A DNA stretch of 15,614 nucleotides from CAZYVA01 sp964650695 (GCA_964650695.1 CAZYVA010000046.1:1-15614); one strand, 5' to 3'; shown: positions 1-7,290, counted from the first letter of the stretch. Notes: generated from the sequence alone by a model not told the origin. Numbers and translations are program-made.

Positions 1-1563
1 CATTTTTACTATTTGGCCTGTTTCACAGCGGACCACATCGATAAAATCAACGACGGAAATATCAAAAATGTCGTCTGAGCCCTCCACCATCAAGTAATAA
101 TGGGAGGTTCCTTCGATGACTGCCTGCGCGATTTTGGTAATCTTCCCGGTGATCTCCATGACTTCCCTCGTGTCCTCGGCCTCTTCTTTCACCCCGTTTT
201 CATACAGCAGCTCCAGATAATTCTCCTCACACTGGCTGACGCTGTCCCCGATGGCGACGATCTGGTATTTCTGGACATTTACCATCGCGTACTTTTTCAC
301 CAGCCCCGCATCGTCTTTCAGCGCAATAAAATACGTAGGTTCTTCCGATATATTCAGAAGAAGCGGAAAGGTTGCCACATATTTGAGGTTCTGCACCTGG
401 CCTTCCGCGGAGGACATCGCCGATGTCTCCGTTGCGCCCTCAACCTTATAATACTTTGTCTCCATTGTCCGCTGGTTTGAGAGCACAAACCCGACATTCG
501 ACTGGTCCCCATTCACCGAAGTGACGCCGGTATACATCCAGACGTCGTCATCCAGAGCCAGGTAATTGTAGCCGTCCGTCGTCGTCAGGCAATCCTTCTG
601 GCTCAGCACACTGTTGATAAACCCGTGCTTTAGAGTGCCATAGTAATTAAACAACTCCACCAGGAGGTCCGCCGCATACGCCCGGTCGATCCACTCCGGG
701 ACGTCCTCGATACTATAGTCCTCAGTCTCGCCGGTCACAGCGTTGCAGAGTACGACCCTCCCAACCGTCTCGCCGCCGAACAGCCCGATGTTGAATTTCT
801 TTACCGGGGCTACCCAGTACGGGATGCCGTCATCATCAATCTCAAAGCTCAGGTCCCCGTAAATATAAGTCGGGTGCGCAAACCGCAGATGCCGGTAAAT
901 GTTGCGGTTGAAATGGTCGCTCTGGGTGTATTTCATCCCCTCTTCAAGCTTCACCAGTTCGGTCGTCTGCGTTGCCATATTGATACGGATATACGCAGGG
1001 ATCCCGCTGGACATATTTGAGATCCATTTGATGATGTTCGCATAGCGCAGGGGGGATACCCGGACAGGGTTGTCATTGTAGTTGATCTGTGTGTAGATCG
1101 AATCCACCTCAAACTGGGAAACCATATCGACCATGCTCCCCATTTTCCGTTCCCCCAAAATCTGCGCGGAATCCCTGTCCAATAGCGGGATCTTTTCAAA
1201 GGAAAGCTCCTGTACGTCCTCGGTAAATTCCCCCTCCTCTACCTCCATCAGCTTCTGATATTTCTTCGCGTTCACAATCGGGGAGGAGAGGATTGAACCT
1301 GCAAGGTAAATGACCCCCAGCCCCAAGATCAGGGTCAAAAAGACTTTTACCCCTTTTCTTCCTTTCAGCATGCCCCGGTCCGGCCTTCTTTTCAGCAGGC
1401 CGCCGCGCACAAGGTAGATAATAAACAACGCAGCCAGCCCGGCAAACACGAAAAACCATGTATCGGAAGAATGCAGGTTGACCGCGGGGATGGTTGCATA
1501 ATAATAGGCGGCTGCCAGAATCAACAGCGCAATGGCTGCCAGAAATTTTGTCCTCGTTTTCAT
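1..1563 (-). CDS. Membrane-anchored protein of unknown function (3' partial)
   Basis: The frame is open for 521 codons from the ATG at 1561-1563 to the left edge, so the C-terminus is missing. A GAGGT Shine-Dalgarno lies just upstream of the ATG. Three hydrophobic segments are visible at about residues 7-24, 36-52 and 73-92, with a basic stretch (RRPDRG..KGRKG) between the second and third. After residue 95 the protein is soluble, acidic and rich in aromatic residues, with a few cysteines. I infer a membrane anchor with a large, probably extracytoplasmic, domain. I see no catalytic motif or enzyme family. Similar long proteins beginning with membrane helices and followed by a 'SSPIVNAKKYQKLM'-like junction seem familiar from Lachnospiraceae, but their function is not known to me. 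It lies 151 nt downstream of the EF-G-like gene on the same strand, with a large inverted repeat between them. Coding is strongly supported; function is not. Confidence 0.85.
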   Translation of the reverse strand, partial: MKTRTKFLAAIALLILAAAYYYATIPAVNLHSSDTWFFVFAGLAALFIIYLVRGGLLKRRPDRGMLKGRKGVKVFLTLILGLGVIYLAGSILSSPIVNAKKYQKLMEVEEGEFTEDVQELSFEKIPLLDRDSAQILGERKMGSMVDMVSQFEVDSIYTQINYNDNPVRVSPLRYANIIKWISNMSSGIPAYIRINMATQTTELVKLEEGMKYTQSDHFNRNIYRHLRFAHPTYIYGDLSFEIDDDGIPYWVAPVKKFNIGLFGGETVGRVVLCNAVTGETEDYSIEDVPEWIDRAYAADLLVELFNYYGTLKHGFINSVLSQKDCLTTTDGYNYLALDDDVWMYTGVTSVNGDQSNVGFVLSNQRTMETKYYKVEGATETSAMSSAEGQVQNLKYVATFPLLLNISEEPTYFIALKDDAGLVKKYAMVNVQKYQIVAIGDSVSQCEENYLELLYENGVKEEAEDTREVMEITGKITKIAQAVIEGTSHYYLMVEGSDDIFDISVVDFIDVVRCETGQIVKM

Positions 1564-1595
1564 AGATACCTCGTTCTCGTTCTTTCTTTAGCCCG

Positions 1596-1652
1596 GTATG
1601 GAAAGGAGATATGCCCAAATCCATCCATCCGAACATATCTCCTTTGCCATAC
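1596..1652. repeat. Long inverted repeat between EF-G-like gene and membrane-protein gene
   Basis: The left arm (1596-1613, GTATGGAAAGGAGATATG) and right arm (1634-1652) are complementary over about 18 bp with a single extra base in the right arm. The loop is about 20 nt. No T-run follows on the minus strand, so it is not a classical intrinsic terminator. Each arm, read outward on its own strand, contains AAAGGAGATATG, which looks like a ribosome binding site placed too close to an ATG. It lies in the leader of the membrane-protein gene and could be an mRNA-processing or stability hairpin. Confidence 0.6.
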
Positions 1653-1691
1653 GTTCACTTCATCCTCTTGCGCTTGCTGTCTCACATGGCT

Positions 1692-1697
1692 ATTATA
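1692..1697 (-). promoter_or_regulatory. Isolated TATAAT box, possible weak promoter
   Basis: A perfect TATAAT reads on the minus strand just past the EF-G-like stop codon and upstream of the membrane-protein gene. No acceptable -35 lies 16-18 nt upstream (the 17-nt position reads GAATAA), and no TG extended -10 is present. It may be a weak promoter or chance. Confidence 0.2.
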
Positions 1698-1714
1698 ACC
1701 GGATCCCTTTCTCT

Positions 1715-3790
1715 TTATTCCTCTGCGGCCCTCTTCGCGATCTCGGCTTCCTGGACGTCGTTTGGCGCCTGCTCGTAACGTGCGAACTCATATGAATAAG
1801 TCCCGCGTCCGCCAGTCATGGAACGCAGCGTTGTGCAATATTCAAACATACCGGTCATCGGCACATCCGCCTCGATCACCTGCCCGCCGCCGGAAACCGG
1901 GTTCATCCCCAGCACGCGGCCGCGCCGCTTATTCAGGTCGCCCATAACGTCACCGGTATATTCATCCGGGACTGTCACCTTCACAGAGGCGATTGGTTCC
2001 AAAAGTACCGGGCCCGCTTTCATAAACCCATCTTTAAATGCCTGGATGGTCGCTGTCTTAAACGCCATCTCCGAAGAGTCTACGGGATGGTAGGAGCCGT
2101 CATAAAGTGTAGCTTTCACCCCGACGACCGGATATCCTGCGAGAGGGCCTTTCTGCACAGAGTCCTGCAGGCCTTTTTCTACCGCTGGGAAATAGTTCTT
2201 CGGGACAGAACCGCCGACGACTTCTTCTGCAAATTCATACGGCTTCTCCAGGTCGCCGGACGGCTCGAAACGCATCTTAACATGCCCGTACTGGCCATGC
2301 CCGCCGGACTGCTTTTTATACTTGCTGTCCACGTCCGAATTCTTGCGGATGGTCTCGCGGAACGCTACCTTTGGGGTATCCAGGGTGACCGCGCATCTGT
2401 ATCTCTCCGCCAGTTTGCTGACCGCGATCTCCAGATGCTGGTCGCCCATGCCGTAAAGCAAGGTCTGGCGGTTCTCGCTGTCATTGACCGCTTTCAGCGT
2501 CATATCCTCCGCCATCATCTTCTGCAGCGCCTGTGATACTTTGTCCTCGTCCCCTTTATTGGTCGTGATGTAACGCATGTATGTATACGGCCTGGAATAT
2601 TCCGTCCTGCCGAACGCCAGCGGCGCGGCTTTCGAGGAGAGCGTGTCCCCGGTCTTGGTATTGTTGAGTTTCCCAATCGCGCCGATATCGCCTGCGAACA
2701 ATTCACTGACCTCCGTCGGCTTATTCCCAATCATCGTATAGATCCTGCCAAGCTTTTCCTCTGCTTCAGAGCTGGAATTATAAAGGATATCCTCACCTTT
2801 TAACACGCCGGAGCATACCTTGATGAAGGAATATTTGCCGATGAATGGATCTATCATCGTTTTAAATACATAGGCGGATTTTGACTTTGAAAAATCATAA
2901 TTTGCTGCGTAAATCTCATTGGTCTTTAAATTCACCCCCGCGCACTCGCGAAGATCCGGGCTTGGGAAGAAACGCACGATATCAGAGAGCAGGTTCGCGA
3001 CACCGTGGGCCTGGATATTGGAACCCATGGCAACCGGGACGATGCTGCCATCCATGACTTCGGTACGCATTGCCGCGCGGATTTCTTCTACCGAAAATTC
3101 ATCCCCCTCAAAATAACGGTCCATCATCTCCTCGCTTGTCTCGGCAACCGCCTCCAAAAGCTTTTCCCGGTAGTTCTCTACATACTCCTTGCAGTAATCC
3201 GGGATCTCGCACTCTTCCCTCTGCGCGACGCCGGTATATTTCCTCCCCGCGTTTTTAATGATATTGACATAGCCGGTCAGCTTTTCATTCTCACGGATCG
3301 GTGAGAAATGCGGCGCGATCACTTTGCCGTACTTCTCCGTCAGGCTTTCCACGACCTGGCGGAAGCTTGCGTCATCGACATCCATCTCTGTCACGTAAAC
3401 CATACGCGGCAGCTTATATTTATCGCAGATTTCCCACGCTTTCTCCGTGCCGACTTCCACGCCGGCCTTACCGGACACCACGATGACCGCCGCGTCCGCC
3501 GCGCTGACCGCTTCCTCCACCTCGCCCACGAAATCAAAGTACCCCGGCGTGTCCAGGATATTGATTTTCGCTTTCTCCCACTCGATCGGGATCAATGCTG
3601 TGCTGATGGAGAATTCACGCTTCTGCTCTTCTCTGTCAAAATCGCTGATTGTATTGCCATCTACGACCTTTCCCATCCGGCTGGTGATGCCGGAAACATA
3701 AGCCATGGCTTCCGCAAGGCTTGTCTTTCCACAGCCTCCGTGCCCTAAAAGAACTACGTTTCTGATCTCGTCTGTCCTGTAAACCTTCAT
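1715..3790 (-). CDS. EF-G-like translational GTPase (EF-G2 type) with altered G4/G5 motifs
   Basis: This 691-residue protein has the full EF-G layout. The G domain has a P-loop GHGGCGKT (16-23) and a DTPG motif (80-83). Domain II follows, then domain III (GMGDQHLEI region). Domain IV carries the GGHGQYGHV loop and a YHPVDSSEMAFK loop, and a domain V follows. Length and order match the EF-G-like/EF-G2 group rather than tetracycline-resistance proteins. The switch I region reads KREFSIS where EF-G has ERGITI. The G4 motif, NKxD in canonical GTPases, reads TEMD (134-137). G5 reads GSN instead of GSA. These changes could weaken or alter guanine specificity. The start is supported by AAGGAGG upstream of the ATG and by a promoter at 3832-3860. 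Family members bind the ribosome, but the cellular role of this paralogue is not established, and it is unlikely to be the main EF-G. Confidence 0.93.
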   Translation of the reverse strand: MKVYRTDEIRNVVLLGHGGCGKTSLAEAMAYVSGITSRMGKVVDGNTISDFDREEQKREFSISTALIPIEWEKAKINILDTPGYFDFVGEVEEAVSAADAAVIVVSGKAGVEVGTEKAWEICDKYKLPRMVYVTEMDVDDASFRQVVESLTEKYGKVIAPHFSPIRENEKLTGYVNIIKNAGRKYTGVAQREECEIPDYCKEYVENYREKLLEAVAETSEEMMDRYFEGDEFSVEEIRAAMRTEVMDGSIVPVAMGSNIQAHGVANLLSDIVRFFPSPDLRECAGVNLKTNEIYAANYDFSKSKSAYVFKTMIDPFIGKYSFIKVCSGVLKGEDILYNSSSEAEEKLGRIYTMIGNKPTEVSELFAGDIGAIGKLNNTKTGDTLSSKAAPLAFGRTEYSRPYTYMRYITTNKGDEDKVSQALQKMMAEDMTLKAVNDSENRQTLLYGMGDQHLEIAVSKLAERYRCAVTLDTPKVAFRETIRKNSDVDSKYKKQSGGHGQYGHVKMRFEPSGDLEKPYEFAEEVVGGSVPKNYFPAVEKGLQDSVQKGPLAGYPVVGVKATLYDGSYHPVDSSEMAFKTATIQAFKDGFMKAGPVLLEPIASVKVTVPDEYTGDVMGDLNKRRGRVLGMNPVSGGGQVIEADVPMTGMFEYCTTLRSMTGGRGTYSYEFARYEQAPNDVQEAEIAKRAAEE

Positions 3791-3831
3791 ACTATTAGCT
3801 GCCTCCTTGTCTCGTAAAATCTCATGGATAT

Positions 3832-3860
3832 ATTGTACTAAAAAAAAATGGAGATTACAA
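3832..3860 (-). promoter_or_regulatory. Sigma-70-type promoter of the EF-G-like gene
   Basis: On the minus strand, TTGTAA (3855-3860) is followed by a 17-nt spacer containing nine consecutive T and then TACAAT (3832-3837). This matches the consensus in spacing and at 9 of 12 hexamer positions. It lies about 40 nt upstream of the start codon at 3790. Confidence 0.6.
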
Positions 3861-3890
3861 CTAATTTATGCAGAATGTTTTACCTTGGCA

Positions 3891-3924
3891 TTACTATGGG
3901 CAGCCCTCAGGCCGCCCATAGTAA
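3891..3924. repeat. Perfect 11-bp inverted repeat, hairpin downstream of aminotransferase gene
   Basis: TTACTATGGGC (3891-3901) and GCCCATAGTAA (3914-3924) are perfectly complementary. After a mismatch, GCC/GGC can extend the stem to leave a 4-nt loop (CTCA). It lies 3' of the aminotransferase stop on the minus strand. No U-tract follows, so intrinsic termination is not shown. Confidence 0.65.
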
Positions 3925-3930
3925 CCGTTT

Positions 3931-3966
3931 GGGGCGGTATGTATCGTTTGCTTCGCGAAACCGCCC
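3931..3966 (-). repeat. Second hairpin downstream of aminotransferase gene, possible switch partner
   Basis: GGGCGGT and ACCGCCC arms (3932-3938 and 3960-3966) can form a hairpin in the minus-strand transcript just after the aminotransferase stop. The same CCGCCC arm at 3932-3938 (minus sense) could instead pair with GGGCGG of the neighbouring hairpin at 3912-3917. The two foldings are mutually exclusive. No U-tract follows. Confidence 0.4.
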
Positions 3967-3999
3967 TTCACTCTTGTATCATTTTTCGCACGGAACAGC

Positions 4000-5244
4000 T
4001 TAGCTTGCTTTCGGCATCATCCCCTTATACTCTGCGGCCGCCTTGCGGATGGATATTTCCATGATCAGCATGAGTTCATCCACCTGCTTTTTCGTGACGA
4101 TCAGCGGAGGGATCATGCGGCTGATATTGTCGCCGATGGCCGTGATCAATGCCATCCGTTCCAGGCAGCCGTGCTTGACGTCCACAGCAATCGGGATATC
4201 ATACTCGCAGCCCACCAGCAGCCCACGGCCGCGCACTTCCTTTACATGCGGGAGCTTTGCAAGCTTCTTCTGCATATAGTTTCCGACCTCTTTCGCATTC
4301 TCGCTCAGGTGGTTATCCAAAATTTCTGATATGGACGCATAAGCCGCCGCGCAAGCTAACGCATGGCCGCCGTATGTCGATCCGTGGGTTCCTGCGGTAA
4401 AGGACTTCGCCACATTTTCCTTTGCGCAGCATGCGCCGATTGGCATGCCGCCGCCCATCGCTTTCGCCATGGAAACCACATCCGGCTCCACGCCGTAACC
4501 CATATACGCCATCGGTGCGCCCGTCCGTCCCCATCCGGTCTGTACCTCATCAAAAAGTAACAGCATATCATGTTCATCACAAAGCCTGCGTAAACCCTCC
4601 AGGAACTCCTGTGTCGCCGGGATGACGCCACCCTCGCCCTGTACGGGTTCTACCATGATAGCGATCGTATTTTTCGTGATCTTGGAGGCAAAATCCTTCA
4701 GGTTGTTGAACTCCGCATAACGAAACCCTGGAAGCATCGGCTTAAAGCCCATCTGGATCGCATTGTCTGTCTGGCCTGTCGCGGACATTGCCCCGTAGGT
4801 TCTTCCATGGAACCCGTTTTTCGCTGTAATGATCTCATAACGGTCCGGCCCAAAGTGATCCGTACCGTATTTCCTCGCCATTTTGATCATACATTCATTC
4901 GCTTCCGTACCGGAATTCTGGTAAAAAATCTTATCCATCCCAATCGTATCGCAGATTTTTTTTGCCAGAAGCGCCTGTGGGATCGTATAAGGGTAATTGA
5001 ACGTATGGACGATATCATCTACCTGGTCTTTGATGGCCGCAACCACCTTCGGGTTCCGGTTCCCAGGGCTGTTTACCGCCACGCCGCCGTAAAAATCAAG
5101 GTACGCATTCCCTTCCTCATCATAGATATACATCCCTTCCGCGCGTTCCGCGATAAAATCATACCGCTCGTAAGTCTCCACCATGTACTTGTTGACCATG
5201 TCTTTGATTTCCTGTGCGCTAAATCCGGTATCCTTCAGCTTCAT
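4000..5244 (-). CDS. Class-III PLP aminotransferase, acetylornithine aminotransferase-like
   Basis: The chosen ATG at 5242-5244 gives 414 residues. GAGGAAA lies about 7 nt upstream. The same frame stays open to 5421, but that extension crosses the promoter and leader hairpin, so it is not used. Family signatures include NSGTEAN (110-116, PLP phosphate contact), FHGR (145-148), FDEVQTGWGRTG (231-242), the Schiff-base lysine K261 in SMAKAMGGG, and HGSTYGG (287-293). The C-terminal IPPLIVT stretch is typical of ArgD-type enzymes. The expected reaction is transfer of an omega-amino group from N-acetylornithine or a related diamine or omega-amino acid to 2-oxoglutarate. No arginine-synthesis genes are adjacent, so ornithine, GABA or other omega-aminotransferase activity remains possible. 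Its leader contains a promoter and a promoter-proximal terminator-like hairpin. Confidence 0.9.
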   Translation of the reverse strand: MKLKDTGFSAQEIKDMVNKYMVETYERYDFIAERAEGMYIYDEEGNAYLDFYGGVAVNSPGNRNPKVVAAIKDQVDDIVHTFNYPYTIPQALLAKKICDTIGMDKIFYQNSGTEANECMIKMARKYGTDHFGPDRYEIITAKNGFHGRTYGAMSATGQTDNAIQMGFKPMLPGFRYAEFNNLKDFASKITKNTIAIMVEPVQGEGGVIPATQEFLEGLRRLCDEHDMLLLFDEVQTGWGRTGAPMAYMGYGVEPDVVSMAKAMGGGMPIGACCAKENVAKSFTAGTHGSTYGGHALACAAAYASISEILDNHLSENAKEVGNYMQKKLAKLPHVKEVRGRGLLVGCEYDIPIAVDVKHGCLERMALITAIGDNISRMIPPLIVTKKQVDELMLIMEISIRKAAAEYKGMMPKAS

Positions 5245-5339
5245 GTTGTTTTCCTCACTTTCCTCTCCAAAACTATTAAGCATGCTCCAGCGGGGCTTCC
5301 TCAGCCGGAAAGGATCGGATGGAAAGTATCCCGGAAGCA

Positions 5340-5376
5340 GAAAAAAGGCGCCGTACCTGTACTGTACAGCGCCTTC
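5340..5376 (-). terminator. Terminator-like hairpin in the aminotransferase leader (attenuator candidate)
   Basis: On the minus strand, a 12-bp stem with one U-G wobble (arms 5364-5375 and 5345-5356) has a 7-nt loop. The last stem bases and following bases give six consecutive U (A at 5341-5346 on the plus strand). On the plus strand the same position is a C-A mismatch, so the structure favours leftward transcription. It starts about 10 nt after the predicted transcription start and about 95 nt before the start codon. That position suggests leader control rather than the end of another gene. Confidence 0.7.
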
Positions 5377-5392
5377 GCTTTTTACGGTTTCT

Positions 5393-5421
5393 ACTATATA
5401 CCTCTTTCCGGTAAATGTCAA
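5393..5421 (-). promoter_or_regulatory. Near-consensus promoter of the aminotransferase gene
   Basis: On the minus strand, TTGACA (5416-5421) is followed by exactly 17 nt and TATAGT (5393-5398). Predicted transcription starts near 5386, immediately before the leader hairpin. Confidence 0.8.
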
Positions 5422-5468
5422 TCTTTTTCTGGATGATAGTACAGAAACTCTTTATAGCGGTCATTATC

Positions 5469-5512
5469 CACGGCCAGGAATGCTAACAGCGTGAGGGGGC
5501 TCCTGGGCCGTG
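5469..5512. repeat. Inverted repeat between two divergent promoters
   Basis: CACGGCCAGGA (5469-5479) pairs with TCCT-GGCCGTG (5501-5512), with one bulged G and a 21-nt loop. Weaker pairing (TTA..CCA with TGGTAA) extends outward to about 5464 and 5520. An 8-bp direct repeat, TAACAGCG, occurs at 5484 and 5518. It sits between the leftward aminotransferase promoter and the rightward yicC promoter, where an operator could act on both. No U-tract follows on either strand. Confidence 0.5.
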
Positions 5513-5527
5513 AATGGTAACAGCGGC

Positions 5528-5556
5528 TTGACTGGCAAAATGAAATGCACTATAAT
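5528..5556 (+). promoter_or_regulatory. Near-consensus promoter of the yicC-gmk-rpoZ operon
   Basis: TTGACT (5528-5533), a 17-nt spacer, and a perfect TATAAT (5551-5556). Predicted start is near 5563, giving a leader of about 80 nt before yicC. This probably drives the operon as far as the GNAT-fusion gene, since no clear strong terminator interrupts it. Confidence 0.8.
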
Positions 5557-5641
5557 AAGCACGGTGATTTTCCGCCAGGCGGCGGGCATGGCAATATGGG
5601 ATGGCCATGAATCCCGTGCGTGAGTATAAGAGGTACAGATT

Positions 5642-6523
5642 ATGATAAAGAGCATGACCGGGTTCGGGCGCTGTGAGGTTACGGAGGACGAACGGAAATT
5701 TTCGGTGGAAGTAAAGGGCGTCAACCATCGGTATCTGGATATCAGCATCCGTATGCCGAAGAAATTGAACTTTTTCGAGACACAGATCCGGAATGTGTTA
5801 AAACAGAGCGTGACGAGGGGAAAGATCGACGTCTCCGTTTCCTATGAAGATTTGTCTGAATGCCAGATGATGTTACAATATAATGAAGCGCTGGCAGGCG
5901 AATATTTGTCCTATTTCAGGCGGATGGAGGAGAAGTTTGGCCTGGAGGGCGATCTCCGGGTTTCGGCGCTGGCCAGGCTCCCGGAGATTTTTACTATGGA
6001 AGAGCAGGACGTCAATGAGGAAGAGCTCTGGCGGGGGCTTAAAAAAGCATTGGATGGCGCGCTTTCCCGGTTTGTCCGGGCACGCGCCGCCGAGGGCGGG
6101 CTTTTGCGGGAGGATTTGCTTGGAAAGCTGGAGCGTATCACAGAGCTGGCTGCCTGCGTGGAAGAGGAAGCCCCGCGGATCCTGGAAGAGTACCGGAAGA
6201 AGCTGGAAGAAAAAGTGAGGGGGCTTTTCGAGGATACGCAGATGGAGGAAAGCAGGATTGCCATGGAGGTCGTGTTATTTGCGGATAAAATCTGTACGGA
6301 CGAGGAGGTCGTCCGTCTCAGGAGCCATGTGCAGCATATGAAAGATACGCTTCTTTCCGGGGAAAACGGGATTGGGCGGAAGCTGGATTTCATCACGCAG
6401 GAGATGAACCGGGAGGCGAACACGATCCTTTCCAAGGCGAACGACCTGCGCACTTCCAATATCGGCATCGAATTGAAGACGGAGATCGAGAAGGTGCGCG
6501 AGCAGATCCAGAATATTGAATGA
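5642..6523 (+). CDS. yicC: YicC/YloC-family endoribonuclease
   Basis: This 293-residue protein begins with the family hallmark MIKSMTGFGR and has the N-terminal YicC pattern VEVKGVNHRYLDI. The C-terminal DUF1732 part carries the MNREANTILSKAND and IGIELKTEIEKVREQIQNIE stretches. Length fits the family (about 290). Members are described as endoribonucleases active on small RNAs or mRNA. AAGAGGT precedes the ATG with about 7 nt. It is the first gene of the rightward operon and is followed after 86 nt by gmk. That short interval is where remA lies in many Firmicutes. Confidence 0.95.
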   Translation: MIKSMTGFGRCEVTEDERKFSVEVKGVNHRYLDISIRMPKKLNFFETQIRNVLKQSVTRGKIDVSVSYEDLSECQMMLQYNEALAGEYLSYFRRMEEKFGLEGDLRVSALARLPEIFTMEEQDVNEEELWRGLKKALDGALSRFVRARAAEGGLLREDLLGKLERITELAACVEEEAPRILEEYRKKLEEKVRGLFEDTQMEESRIAMEVVLFADKICTDEEVVRLRSHVQHMKDTLLSGENGIGRKLDFITQEMNREANTILSKANDLRTSNIGIELKTEIEKVREQIQNIE

Positions 6524-6538
6524 GACAAGGGACAAAAA

Positions 6539-6613
6539 ATAATCCCCCAAACAAACAGCGTCCGCTATAACGATGCACGTGCTGAGGGGACAATGATTGA
6601 GGGAAATGTATGA
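6539..6613 (+). pseudogene. Possible remA (DUF370) relic between yicC and gmk
   Basis: An open stretch without a start codon, in the same frame as yicC past its stop, reads IIPQTNSVRYNDARAEGTMI and then EGNV before a TGA that overlaps the gmk ATG. By memory, RemA proteins have a middle segment of the form I-S-P-E-(x3)-V-K-R-M-V/I-Q-D/N-A-K/R-(x)-E-G-x-L-I-D-A. The relic matches this pattern in order with a two-residue deletion, but the N-terminal third and the C-terminal half are absent. Gene order supports the idea because remA commonly sits between yicC and gmk. The match is short and unaligned by software, so chance cannot be excluded. Confidence 0.3.
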
Positions 6614-7245
6614 ACCAGGAGACAGAGAAGGAAAAAGGGATCCTTGTTGTCGTGTCCGGCTTTTCCGGCGCGGGGAAAGGGACGGTCATGAAGGCGCTCC
6701 TTGCCCGCCACGGCGGTTATGCGTTGTCGGTCTCCGCCACGACCCGGCGGGCGCGCCCCGGCGAGCAGGAGGGCAGGGAGTATTTTTTCAAGACGGTGCA
6801 GGAATTTGAAAAAATGATTGCACGGGAAGAATTGATAGAGTATGCTAAATATGTAGATCATTATTACGGGACCCCGCGCTGTTATGTGGAAGAGCAGTTA
6901 ACAGCCGGGAAGGACGTGATTTTGGAGATTGAGATCCAGGGCGCGTTGAAAGTGCGGGAGAGATTCCCCCAGACGCTGCTGTTGTTTGTCGCCCCGCCGG
7001 ATATCAGGGAGCTGCAACGGCGCCTGGCCGGGCGGGGGACGGAGAGCCCGGAAACGATCCAGGCTAGGCTGGCGCGCGCCCGCGAGGAAGCGGAGGGGAT
7101 GGAGCAGTACGATTACCTGATTATCAATGATGATGTGGACGCCTGCGTGGAAGAGGTACACCAAATCATCCAGGCAGAGCACAGGAGGATGTCACGGAAT
7201 ACCGGGAAAGTCCTGCGGATGAAGCGGGAACTCCATGCATTGTAA
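6610..7245 (+). CDS. gmk: Guanylate kinase
   Basis: This 211-residue cytoplasmic enzyme phosphorylates GMP (and dGMP) with ATP to GDP, the step before GTP synthesis. The P-loop GFSGAGKGT is at residues 17-25. The GMP-binding region SVSATTRRARPGEQEGREYFF follows, and then YGTPRCYVEE and EIEIQGALKV, all family-typical. The ATG lies 6 nt after GAGGG and overlaps an upstream TGA as ATGA. Length is normal (about 205). It is followed after 45 nt by rpoZ, the common gmk-rpoZ order. Confidence 0.97.
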   Translation: MNQETEKEKGILVVVSGFSGAGKGTVMKALLARHGGYALSVSATTRRARPGEQEGREYFFKTVQEFEKMIAREELIEYAKYVDHYYGTPRCYVEEQLTAGKDVILEIEIQGALKVRERFPQTLLLFVAPPDIRELQRRLAGRGTESPETIQARLARAREEAEGMEQYDYLIINDDVDACVEEVHQIIQAEHRRMSRNTGKVLRMKRELHAL

Positions 7246-7290
7246 GACGGGCGTGATCAGCAAGAAACAGGATTTGAAAGGAGAATAGAT

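Noticed and set aside
5245..5421. N-terminal extension of the aminotransferase in the same frame
   Set aside because: It spans the promoter and the leader hairpin; the ATG at 5244 has the better ribosome binding site and gives the family length. A closer in-frame ATG at 5283 has GGAG only 1 nt away.
5340..5640. T-box or amino-acid riboswitch upstream of the aminotransferase gene
   Set aside because: No T-box core (AGGGTGGNACCGCG) is present, and only about 10 nt separate the predicted transcription start from the terminator.
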